From contig NZ_JADEWR010000002.1 in NCBI RefSeq assembly GCF_015207525.1, forward strand, positions 293,252-344,324: DNA of 51,073 nucleotides, in the 5' to 3' direction. Positions 42,850 to 50,582 of the stretch are shown piece by piece (position 1 is the stretch's first letter; every line of letters begins with the position of its first letter). Both the position numbers and the translations under genes were made by a program. This DNA is from Nodosilinea sp. LEGE 06152. GTDB lineage: Bacteria; Cyanobacteriota; Cyanobacteriia; Phormidesmidales; Phormidesmidaceae. The notes under the pieces are model-generated. The model had not been told where the DNA came from and did no database searches. It saw only the letters and a program-made list of their open reading frames with translations.

Positions 42850-43096
42850 GGTATGGAAGGTAAAGGGGTATTCGGAGAAACCCCTAAGCAGTGGGCATCG
42901 GAATAAGGGAGGTGTGAGTTAAGTGATTAAAACTCAGTCAGCTTACTCACCTAACTTAATTCTACGAGCACCGTAGTTGTGGATCTAATAGGTTCATGCC
43001 ACCAATACGTTCCTCCCCTATTCCAGGGAGTGCTTCTTCCCCAGGTGGCGTGAATCGTTTCAGTAGTTCAGTCACAGGAGACATGATCCGCATGCT
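42850..43096. promoter_or_regulatory. Divergent intergenic region with imperfect inverted repeat
   Basis: Between the NACHT gene and the transfer genes. An imperfect inverted repeat pairs AGGTGTGAGT (42910-42919) with ACTCACCT (42945-42952), and TTAAGT/ACTTAA sit next to the arms. It probably carries promoters for both directions; a role in transfer cannot be excluded. Confidence 0.35.
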
Positions 43097-43564
43097 ATGG
43101 ACAAGAATTCAGACGCCCTTCCCAATGGCAGTCAGCACAATGAACATCTGTTTATTGAGGCGCTGGCAGCGCTGCCAGAGAAGCCAATGGTACGCCGGAG
43201 GCAGAACACTGCCTATGACCTGGTGCTCCGCTGCTATGCGTCTCTGAAGCAGGCAAAGATGAAGGGCCACTCTTATGAGGACCTTGCAGCGCTGTTTGAA
43301 AGAGATCTAAGCAGGACAATAACTCCTGGAACGCTTAGGAAGTACATGAACCGGGCAGCAAAAGTCCTAACTGGTGAGAAGGTGCCGGATCCAGGAGAGG
43401 CTGATCATGCTAGCACGACAAGCTCTGTTCCAATCAAGCATGCTCCCCAAAGCGTTCCGCTACCAAAGCGTGCTGAGCCAAAGCCAGCAACGCTGCCAAG
43501 ACCAGCACTGTATGGCCGAGATCCTCGTGCCCAAGCGAGCGAAGACGAGTTTGAGAATCTGTAG
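43097..43564 (+). CDS. Small basic protein of the transfer region, unknown
   Basis: A 155-residue protein, the first of the plus-strand transfer genes. Residues 25-95 are helical with an HTH-like pattern (NTAYDLVLRCYASLKQAKMK, then YEDLAALFERDLSRTITPGT, then LRKYMNRAAKVL). The C-terminal ~60 residues are Pro/Ala-rich and probably disordered. It resembles small accessory DNA-binding proteins that precede ParA-like genes in mobilisation clusters, but I cannot assign a family. AGGAG lies 17 bases before the ATG. The next gene begins 21 bases after its stop. Confidence 0.55.
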   Translation: MDKNSDALPNGSQHNEHLFIEALAALPEKPMVRRRQNTAYDLVLRCYASLKQAKMKGHSYEDLAALFERDLSRTITPGTLRKYMNRAAKVLTGEKVPDPGEADHASTTSSVPIKHAPQSVPLPKRAEPKPATLPRPALYGRDPRAQASEDEFENL

Positions 43565-43585
43565 TCACGTGATGGAGGTGGACCT

Positions 43586-44299
43586 ATGGTTCCACGGTTT
43601 AGTAATTCACGCCTCCACTTTGTGGGAGGCCGTAAAGGGGGCGTCGGGAAGAGCTTCTATACCCGTCTGTTGATTGAATCCCTTAGAAGCAAAGGGCGGG
43701 AATTTACCATTGCTGAGTGCGATCGCGTGAATCCTGATGTTGGCCGCATTTACAAGGAGCTAGAGGAGGTCATCCTTGCCTATTTCAGCGAAGATGAACG
43801 AAAGCGCAGTAAGGCCGATGCGCTCTTTGCTGAAGCTCAGAAAAAAACCGTCGTTGCCAACCTCCCTGCTCAAGTGCACCAGGCAATGCTTGCCTGGTTT
43901 ACCGACGATGCACTGTATGAACTAGCAGAACGTGAGGGGGTATCGTTCTGTCACTGGTACGTTTCTAACGGCGGGTACGACTCTGTTCAACTTTTCTACA
44001 AAACGGTTGCTGACCTGGGCGAGTGGATGCCCCACGTATTCGTGAGGAACTGGGGGCTCTGCGACGACTGGTCACATGTTGATCAAGATCCAAAGTTTCA
44101 GGCACTCATTGAGGATCATTCGATCCCGGTGATCGATCTGCCGAAGTGTTCCTATCTGGAGCGAAATTTCATTGAAGCGCACCAGCTAACTCTCTCCGGA
44201 GCGGAGAGTCACAAAGACCTGACGGTGGTATCGCGACAGCGCATCAAGCACTTTCTTCGGCAAACGTTTCAGCAGATTGAGCAGGCGGGGATGTTATGA
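43586..44299 (+). CDS. ParA/MinD-like ATPase of the transfer region
   Basis: A 237-residue P-loop ATPase with GGAGGT before the ATG. The deviant Walker A is GGRKGGVGKSFYTRLL (Lys and Lys flanking the loop, about residues 14-22), then IAECDRVNPDVGRIYKELE replaces the usual D-x-D-P-Q. It lacks the rest of the plasmid-partition pattern, so it is a distinct ParA-like branch often called mobilisation protein, not the replicon's ParA at 22727. Such proteins may position the transfer machinery or relaxosome. Its stop overlaps the next start by 4 bases (ATGA). Confidence 0.75.
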   Translation: MVPRFSNSRLHFVGGRKGGVGKSFYTRLLIESLRSKGREFTIAECDRVNPDVGRIYKELEEVILAYFSEDERKRSKADALFAEAQKKTVVANLPAQVHQAMLAWFTDDALYELAEREGVSFCHWYVSNGGYDSVQLFYKTVADLGEWMPHVFVRNWGLCDDWSHVDQDPKFQALIEDHSIPVIDLPKCSYLERNFIEAHQLTLSGAESHKDLTVVSRQRIKHFLRQTFQQIEQAGML

Positions 44300-44739
44300 A
44301 CCATAAGCCTCTTGGTGATATTCCCGATGAAGAGCTCGCTACCCTCGACCTTGTGCTTGAAGGCGTTGATCTAGACACCAAACTGAAGGTGTACCGGATC
44401 CTGGAGAAAACCCAGATTGAGGCAGGTGATCCAATGTTCCTTGTGCTGCTTTCGCTCACCCATGCACGGGTGGCGATCGCACCTATCCCGGATGATCTAC
44501 GAGGTCTGGTGGACGACGTAAAAGCCCATCTAGTCACGCTCCAATCCCTTAACCGGAGGCAGATTGAGGATTGTCTGGATGTGGCAGCTGAAATCAATGT
44601 GACAGCTAAACGACTCAGCAACCAAATGGTGCAGCACGCATCTAGCGGTACCTCCTCGCCAGTATTTTCCTTCCAGTGGGCCTTCTTTGGAGCAGTGAGT
44701 GGAAGTGTGCTGATTTTCGTGCTTCAGCGATTTTTGTAG
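44296..44739 (+). CDS. Tail-anchored small protein of the transfer operon
   Basis: A 147-residue protein. Residues 1-115 are acidic and helical (DEELATLDLVLEGVDLDTKL, LVTLQSLNRRQIEDCLDVAA), followed by a Ser-rich spacer and one C-terminal membrane segment (WAFFGAVSGSVLIFVLQRFL). It is translationally coupled to the ParA-like gene. A TraC/TraM-like relation is possible, but I see no signature. Likely an inner-membrane-attached accessory protein. Confidence 0.55.
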   Translation: MNHKPLGDIPDEELATLDLVLEGVDLDTKLKVYRILEKTQIEAGDPMFLVLLSLTHARVAIAPIPDDLRGLVDDVKAHLVTLQSLNRRQIEDCLDVAAEINVTAKRLSNQMVQHASSGTSSPVFSFQWAFFGAVSGSVLIFVLQRFL

Positions 44740-44815
44740 CGCCTGTCGATTCGGCGCAAGCGACGGCTTGCGCCCAACATTCTTCTAGCTATTCCCGAAT
44801 TATTAAGGAGGTCTG

Positions 44816-45307
44816 ATGTTTGCACATGTCATCAGGCGGGCGCTTTTCGTGGCCGGAATGCTCCTGCTTGCCTATTACGTCTACCCCCGCATGGGCGGGT
44901 TTACCGAAGGCCTTGCCCTGACAGAAGGAAAGCTTTTTGGCTTTTTTCCCCTCATGTGGCTCGATAACCAATGGGTGCATGGAGCACTTCTGCTGTTCTG
45001 CGCCCTCTGGCTCTACCGATACCTTGAAGGGTTTTCAGAAGAACTCGCGATCGCTCGATACCGCTCGTTATCTCAAGTCATCAGCTGCGCCGCGCGGTGG
45101 CTTATTGCCATGGTGCTCTGGCTAATTCTTGTGCTGCTTGAACCAGTGCTGATGTTTCAGGCGCTCACCACCTGGACCACGCTCCCGCTGTGGCTTGTGT
45201 GGGTGATTGTCGTTGTCTTTTTTTTCTTAGCCACGGGGCTTGGGCTCCGTTACCCGGCCTACATCGTGGCGAGTGTTCGCGAACAAATTATCCGAGAAAG
45301 GTTGTAA
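44816..45307 (+). CDS. Four-helix membrane protein of the transfer operon
   Basis: A 163-residue inner-membrane protein with AAGGAGG before the ATG at 44816. Membrane segments lie at about 9-25 (ALFVAGMLLLAYYVYPR), 55-72 (HGALLLFCALWLYRYLEGF), 95-115 (WLIAMVLWLILVLLEPVLMF) and 120-145 (PLWLVWVIVVVFFFLATGL). No enzyme motif is seen. Its position one gene before the coupling protein suggests a partner in the transfer apparatus. The family is not recognised. Confidence 0.6.
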   Translation: MFAHVIRRALFVAGMLLLAYYVYPRMGGFTEGLALTEGKLFGFFPLMWLDNQWVHGALLLFCALWLYRYLEGFSEELAIARYRSLSQVISCAARWLIAMVLWLILVLLEPVLMFQALTTWTTLPLWLVWVIVVVFFFLATGLGLRYPAYIVASVREQIIRERL

Positions 45308-45314
45308 CACTATC

Positions 45315-47315
45315 ATGCTCAAACTAATGGTGTGGCTGCTGACAGCTGGTTGGCTCTATATCAGTACCCCCAGGCTCTACGATCTCTGGGTTCTGTGGAT
45401 AAGCAAAAGCCTCAACAACGCAGATTTAGCGATGTGGAACGGGGGAGGATGGATCTCCCATGCTTGTGCCCTGATGATTACGGCCCTCTACATCGGCGGA
45501 TTGTGTGAGGTGGTTCATGTTGGACTACTGAAAGGTAGAACCAAAGTAATTTCTGAGATTGAAAAGATACTCCTGCCGTTTCTGGTGCTGCTGCTGGGAT
45601 GGTGGGGAACCCAGTTTGTCGTTCGTCTATTAATTCAGGGGGTACCTGCTTCTCTAAGCTTTCTGATAGCAGCTTTTGTGACGGCCCTTGTCGGTAGTGT
45701 CGTGCTCGTGCCTGCGCCACTGCCGTTATTAGCGTCAGGAACAGTTCGAGGCCGATCGCTACGGCAATCCGCAGAGCTTCAGCGAATGTGGAAACGCCGG
45801 GGACAAAGGCAAGTTAAAGGACTTATCCCTTGGGGAGGAGCGTTTATCGCTAAGGAGAACGAGGCGCTCCACTTCATCCTGATTGGTAACACCGGAGCCG
45901 GGAAATCTACCTGGCTTGAGGTGATGATGACTAAGACCTTGGCTGGCATTGGCTTTAACCCAAACTACCGAGCCATTGTGGTCGATGCTAAGGGTAACTT
46001 GCTTCCCTATTTAGAAGCCCTGGGGCTTGGAGTCGGGGAGGACGGGCCACTCTATGTGATTTTGAATCCTCTTGATAAGCGAGCCGCTCGGTGGGCGATA
46101 GGCAAGGACATTAATTCTCCTGGCAAAGCTCACGAGTTTGCCCGCACTGTGATTCCGGAGGCGAAAGGAGATAACCAGTTTTTTCCCCGAACTGCTATGG
46201 CACTTCTGGTCGCCGTCATTGTCTCACTGCAACGGGCTAAAGGGGAAAGGTGGACACTGCGAGACCTCATCAATGCTTTCTCAACGGCTGCGATCGCTCA
46301 CACCTTGATCCAAAGATGGAATCCTCGACCTCAAGACCTAGACGATTATTTCAAGGTCAAAAAGGGCGAGCGCAATGACATTTTCATGTCAGTTCGGGCT
46401 GAACTTGATCAGTTTCATTTGATTGCAGCCTGCTGGGAGGTAGCGACTAGTGAGTTTTCGATCACAGAATGGATACGCGGTGAATATGTGCTGGTGTTGG
46501 GCTCCGATTACGAATACCCCGATGCCCTCAAGACGATTAATGCCTTACTGTTTTCTTCCATTGCAGCTCGGCTAAAGCAGTTGCCCGATGATCCGGAACG
46601 GCGGGTATGGCTCTATATTGATGAGCTAATTGCTACCGGAAAGTTAGTCGCCCTTGAACAACTGCTCCAATTGGGACGATCGAAATCGGTCTGTATGGTG
46701 AGCAGTGTGCTAAACATGGCCTCTTTTGTTGAGGAGTTTGGCGAGAACATAGCCAAATCTATCTGGGGGCTGTCGCGGCACAAGGCGATGTTTCCAATGG
46801 ATAGTGATTCTGCAAAATACATCAGCGATGCTATTGGTAAACACGAGGTGATTCAGACCACCTACACACCCCAGGTGCCGAATCCAGATAAACCACCCTC
46901 AAGCAGCGGTGTCTCCTACCAGCGCTCAGAGCGCACAACCATATTGCCGCAGGAACTAGATGAACGAGAGCTTCCTATACCGGGGCCAAAAAACGGCTTG
47001 AGTGGTTATTTTAGCCTTCCTGGAGAGGGTATTCACTACCATACCTATTCTTGGCAAGAAATCACGAGAATGCGGCCAGAGCGGCTAGGTGATGATGATG
47101 GTGGTGTGGTTGGCTATGACCGCATTGATGAGCGATTTGTCGCGACTATTCCGACTCCGTGGACTAAAGAAGAACTGGCACAACTTAAGCTAAATCCTCC
47201 AGACACAGCAGGTGGAGATGCGCCGCGATCTACCAAACCACGTGGGCCACAGAAGCCTGGAGATAATTCAGGAGCCAAGCCTCCACGGCCCATCAAGAAA
47301 AAGCCTAAGGAATAG
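45315..47315 (+). CDS. Type IV coupling protein (TraD/VirD4-like)
   Basis: From the ATG at 45315 (MLKLMVWLLTAGWLYISTPR) the protein is 666 residues. Four hydrophobic stretches in the first ~150 residues anchor it (WLLTAGWLYIST, ALMITALYIGGLC, LLPFLVLLLGWWG, FVTALVGSVVLVP). The soluble motor has Walker A LIGNTGAGKSTWLEV (about 188-201) and Walker B VWLYIDELIATGK (about 430-442). The C terminus is Pro/Lys-rich and disordered. These hexameric ATPases bring the relaxosome to the secretion channel. It is 7 bases from the preceding membrane protein. No VirB4 or other channel gene occurs in the window, so the element may be mobilisable, or the rest may lie to the right. Confidence 0.9.
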   Translation: MLKLMVWLLTAGWLYISTPRLYDLWVLWISKSLNNADLAMWNGGGWISHACALMITALYIGGLCEVVHVGLLKGRTKVISEIEKILLPFLVLLLGWWGTQFVVRLLIQGVPASLSFLIAAFVTALVGSVVLVPAPLPLLASGTVRGRSLRQSAELQRMWKRRGQRQVKGLIPWGGAFIAKENEALHFILIGNTGAGKSTWLEVMMTKTLAGIGFNPNYRAIVVDAKGNLLPYLEALGLGVGEDGPLYVILNPLDKRAARWAIGKDINSPGKAHEFARTVIPEAKGDNQFFPRTAMALLVAVIVSLQRAKGERWTLRDLINAFSTAAIAHTLIQRWNPRPQDLDDYFKVKKGERNDIFMSVRAELDQFHLIAACWEVATSEFSITEWIRGEYVLVLGSDYEYPDALKTINALLFSSIAARLKQLPDDPERRVWLYIDELIATGKLVALEQLLQLGRSKSVCMVSSVLNMASFVEEFGENIAKSIWGLSRHKAMFPMDSDSAKYISDAIGKHEVIQTTYTPQVPNPDKPPSSSGVSYQRSERTTILPQELDERELPIPGPKNGLSGYFSLPGEGIHYHTYSWQEITRMRPERLGDDDGGVVGYDRIDERFVATIPTPWTKEELAQLKLNPPDTAGGDAPRSTKPRGPQKPGDNSGAKPPRPIKKKPKE

Positions 47316-47760
47316 ATTCGTCAGGCATTGGAATTGGAAACCGGAAGATATTTGGGAATGGTAGAAGAGCTTTGTCAGCTCTTCTGGCGACACCTAAAAG
47401 GAGCATGTAAATAAGGAAACGGGGGCGGAAGTTAACTGACTTAAGTTAACTCCCCTAACACGAGGCCTCTAGCTATTCACCTATGAGATTCTTCTCTCCA
47501 TGCCACCAAAAGGTGCATCTAGCTACGGTCAACATGAAATTCCCTTCTCTTAAGCCACTTCTAGTAAATCATTCTGAGAGGACGCCCCATGGAATAATTC
47601 CGAACAATATTTTCAGAAATTTCCGGACACCTGATAGTTCTCGAAAGAACGCTTAAAAAGCCCGCTATTCCTTCACTCTAACGATTTTGGTGCTGCCTGC
47701 GATTATGGGGCAGCAAAAGCTCAACCATGCTTCTGACAACACTTGTAGAAGTTTGCAGCC
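47316..47760. other. Repeat-rich gap, candidate oriT region
   Basis: No gene in 445 bases. AGTTAACT occurs twice (47430-47437 and 47444-47451) with GACTTA between, flanked by GGGG and CCCC, giving a near-perfect inverted repeat. A second hairpin pairs TGCTGCC (47691-47697) with GGCAGCA (47709-47715). The ribbon-helix-helix gene follows directly. In MobF systems of the R388/TrwC type, oriT lies beside the gene for such a DNA-binding protein. No nic consensus is certain, and the relaxase gene is about 10 kb away. Confidence 0.4.
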
Positions 47761-48096
47761 ATGAAAAAGACAATTTCATCGGAAACGATCAGCTTTCGCA
47801 TTGATAGTCACTTAGCCGATGAGGTGAAGCGAAAAGCCACAGAGGCAGGAGCATCGAGCATTCACTTTTATGCGAGAGAGCTGTTCTTATCTGCACTAGC
47901 AGACCTCGCCATTCAAGACGAAGTTCATCAATTGCGCGAGGGCCTTAGTGAAGTATCGCAGGAGCTTTTAGAGCTTCGACATGACCTCCAGCTTCTTCTT
48001 GTGCGAGTCGTCTTTGTGCTCACTGAACTTTCAGTCGAGGAGGTCGAAGGAGCGCTGTTTTCCGACTCGCCGCTAGGGGATGAGTCAGAAGCATGA
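47761..48096 (+). CDS. Ribbon-helix-helix DNA-binding protein, possible relaxosome accessory protein
   Basis: A 111-residue protein. Residues 4-50 fit a ribbon-helix-helix fold (SETISFRIDSHLADEVKRKA, then EAGASSIHFYARELFLSALA): the short strand would enter the DNA groove and the two helices dimerise. The second half is a helical coiled coil (LREGLSEVSQELLELRHDLQ). Length and form match TrwA/TraY/MobC-type proteins that bend oriT DNA and repress their own gene. It directly follows the repeat-rich gap. A plasmid antitoxin is an alternative, but no toxin gene is next to it. Confidence 0.65.
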   Translation: MKKTISSETISFRIDSHLADEVKRKATEAGASSIHFYARELFLSALADLAIQDEVHQLREGLSEVSQELLELRHDLQLLLVRVVFVLTELSVEEVEGALFSDSPLGDESEA

Positions 48097-48152
48097 CGAA
48101 AAGTTTTCTACCCGTCGATCGCTAGTTGTTCCTATAAATTCAGAGGTTCCCC

Positions 48153-49412
48153 ATGACAGATAGAGATAGATCTGGTTTAGCGTTTTCATCGGATGGTGAT
48201 AGTTCCAGTCAGAATGGCCATCACCCTGTACAGAGTGATCAGGCGCTTGAAAGTAACGGCTCAGATACTGGTGATGCTCGGTTTGTTGAGGCGCGTCTCG
48301 ATTCTGAGTTTCGAGATAAAGTCAGGAATTTAAAGGCACCCCGTTTGGCTGAGCAAGGCCGAGAGGCGTTGCTCCAGCATCTCTGGGTGCGGTCCAGTGA
48401 ACTGCACGGGCGAGCATCTACTAGGGAGATTCGAGAGCGCTCAGATCTCACCGGGGCGTTTGGTACCGGGGCGAATTTGATCAATCTTATTCTTACCCAA
48501 CCATTTTTTGTTGCCCTCAGTGGTCCAATAGTGGGTACCGCGATTAGCGTTGGAGTCTATTGGTTATCCAATCTCAGTCAGAAAATAGCGGTCAGAACTG
48601 CGGATGAACGGAGGCCGTGGGGTAATCGAGGGTACCTGGGCTTTGTGCTGCTGAGCATTTTGCAAACTGGTTTAAGTCCTTGGGGGACAGCCTTACTCCT
48701 GTTTCGATCGGATCTGAACAACCAACTGGCAGAGCGTGTGGTTGTAGAGTTTGTGAACTCGGACGTGCAGTTTGAGGTAGAGGCGGCTAACGAGAAGAAG
48801 GAGCTTGCTTCGGATAAACAAGAAGAATGTGATGACCTCCTTAAGGAGTACAACCAGAAGAAGAACGCTGGTGATCTTGCCTATGACAGGCCTTACATTC
48901 TTGCGCTCGGCAAGTATATGGCAAATGAACCTGCCGACCGATGGGACGGAAAGCCAATTGCCTCACTTCCTGCCTGCCCAGCAGCGAGGCGGTTAGAGCT
49001 AGAGGCTAATGCTCAAATGGAGCAGGCCCAAGAGTTAGTAAGCAGGCGTAACGCTGAAATGCGAACAACCTACGGTGATAGCTACGTTACCTATCTGAAG
49101 GTTGAACGGCCTGATCTATTTGAAGCGTATTTTAATAACTCGCTACTTGGTACCCGCATTCGATCAGGCGTTACCGAGTTGGCAGAGGCCCAGGCGTTGG
49201 TGGTTTCGGGCAAGTCTGGCCCAACGCTCGTCATGATCGTGTTCACATTATTAAGCGCCATTACGAGCTACACCGCTTTAACGCTTACGTATCACCACAG
49301 CAAGGATCCACTGGTACGCCAGTCATGGTCTGCGCTTGCACTAAGCAGACAGCACCAGGTTGTGACTGGACAGAAAGAGAACAGCCTCAGCAGGAGCGAT
49401 CGCCATGAATAG
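48153..49412 (+). CDS. Membrane protein with coiled-coil domain, unknown
   Basis: A 419-residue protein. The first ~100 residues are polar. Hydrophobic helices are seen at about 110-143 (INLILTQPFFVALSGPIVGT and onward), 165-185 (LGFVLLSILQTGLSPWGTAL) and near 360-385 (PTLVMIVFTLLSAITSYTAL). Between them lies a long charged, heptad-like region (EVEAANEKKELASDKQEECD; ANAQMEQAQELVSRRNAEMR). No enzyme motif is present. It sits between the ribbon-helix-helix gene and another unknown, overlapping the latter by 8 bases, so the two are coupled. A structural part of transfer or surface exclusion is conceivable, without direct evidence. Confidence 0.6.
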   Translation: MTDRDRSGLAFSSDGDSSSQNGHHPVQSDQALESNGSDTGDARFVEARLDSEFRDKVRNLKAPRLAEQGREALLQHLWVRSSELHGRASTREIRERSDLTGAFGTGANLINLILTQPFFVALSGPIVGTAISVGVYWLSNLSQKIAVRTADERRPWGNRGYLGFVLLSILQTGLSPWGTALLLFRSDLNNQLAERVVVEFVNSDVQFEVEAANEKKELASDKQEECDDLLKEYNQKKNAGDLAYDRPYILALGKYMANEPADRWDGKPIASLPACPAARRLELEANAQMEQAQELVSRRNAEMRTTYGDSYVTYLKVERPDLFEAYFNNSLLGTRIRSGVTELAEAQALVVSGKSGPTLVMIVFTLLSAITSYTALTLTYHHSKDPLVRQSWSALALSRQHQVVTGQKENSLSRSDRHE

Positions 49413-50148
49413 CAATAACTCGATGCAAACGGACAGCCCAGGTGATGAGGCCTTGCTTGAGCAGGTTCTCATTGAGCTGGTGAATAAGAGCAGTGCGAAA
49501 GGCGGAGTGTTGGATGCTGACATAGTCGAGGCCTACTACCGAGAGGGCTATATCCCTTCTGCTAATTGTGATCGGATGTTGGGTGAACTTCTTTTGGAGG
49601 GGCCAGGGCAATATCTAGGCGTTATTGTCAGAGGGCTCAACGAGCGATGTGATGCGTTTAAGTGTCAGTTGTTGGCGCTCAGGGATGATCCAGACCGGAG
49701 AACAGCAATCTCACGTTTGGGCGATATATCAAAGGGGCGCTACTGGCTGCTTCAGTTATTTCTGAAGGGCTACCCTCGACCTCCGTTCTCGATTATCCAG
49801 CACGTGCTGCCAGTCCGATACGAGGTAATAGTGCATTTTTGTTCGCAGCGCCCGGAGAAGCAGATTCAGGGGTATCTGTGCGATCTGATTCTAGAGCTCC
49901 CTGCGATCGAGGAGTACTTGATGCAGCCAGAGGCTACTCCTTACCGAAATCCGATCTCGCGGTTTTTCGGCAGCCGCTGCCAGGCAGCAAAACGGCGACG
50001 ATTCCTACGTTCTGTTAATCGGCTCATTGTCGCTTCAGAAAGCCTGCGCGGCTATCTCATCACCTACCTCGAACCCTACCTACTTACCCTGCACTTTCAG
50101 CAGGAGTACCAAGAACACTCAGACCACCTCATCAAGGATGAGTTTTAA
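49405..50148 (+). CDS. Unknown soluble protein coupled to the membrane protein
   Basis: A 247-residue protein starting within the last 8 bases of the preceding gene. Residues 10-75 read like a winged-helix or helical adaptor (ALLEQVLIELVNKSSAKGGV; YREGYIPSANCDRMLGELLL). The remainder is helical and basic (RFFGSRCQAAKRRRFLRSVN) and ends LTLHFQQEYQEHSDHLIKDE. No known family, signal peptide or active site. Its coupling with the membrane protein suggests a shared complex. Confidence 0.55.
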   Translation: MNSNNSMQTDSPGDEALLEQVLIELVNKSSAKGGVLDADIVEAYYREGYIPSANCDRMLGELLLEGPGQYLGVIVRGLNERCDAFKCQLLALRDDPDRRTAISRLGDISKGRYWLLQLFLKGYPRPPFSIIQHVLPVRYEVIVHFCSQRPEKQIQGYLCDLILELPAIEEYLMQPEATPYRNPISRFFGSRCQAAKRRRFLRSVNRLIVASESLRGYLITYLEPYLLTLHFQQEYQEHSDHLIKDEF

Positions 50149-50266
50149 CCCGTGTAGTTCTGGTCAGTAGGTTACAAGCCAACAAGGTGCATTCAGTAGC
50201 GTGGGGCAGTTGCTTACTGCCCCTACGCTTTCCATCACATCCCATTGGGGCAAGGAAGAAGTTGCC

Positions 50267-50569
50267 ATGGGCAAGCATCCACAGAATTTACGTAATACGA
50301 AAAGTTCAGCCGCAGAGCTAAAACCAGTCTGGGTAAAAACGGCAGACGCGGTAAAGCTCGTAGGGTTATCGTCCTCCTGCCTAAAGAATTACCGATTAAG
50401 ACAGGGCTATCTGATCGAAGGGATCCACTGGGTCTATACGAACTCAGGCCGTCGCATGATCCTCTACAACGTGGAGCTACTCTGCGATTGGGTGGCTAAC
50501 AGAGCTTGTCCAGAGATTCATCTTAAAAAGATCGAGGCGTACTTAAAGAAACAGAGTCGTAAGAGATAG
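50267..50569 (+). CDS. Small excisionase/AlpA-like DNA-binding protein
   Basis: From the ATG at 50267, with AAGGAAG placed 9 bases before it, the protein is 100 residues; the frame is open to 50201. WVKTADAVKLVGLSSSCLKN is a MerR/AlpA-type helix-turn-helix, followed by YRLRQGYLIEGIHWVYTNSG and MILYNVELLCDWVANR, the wing and recognition support. Excisionases have this size and fold and direct the integrase toward excision. That role is inferred from the fold and from the element context, but the gene is 30 kb from the integrase, so a transcription-regulator role is equally possible. Confidence 0.55.
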   Translation: MGKHPQNLRNTKSSAAELKPVWVKTADAVKLVGLSSSCLKNYRLRQGYLIEGIHWVYTNSGRRMILYNVELLCDWVANRACPEIHLKKIEAYLKKQSRKR

Positions 50570-50582
50570 AGAGGATAAAATT

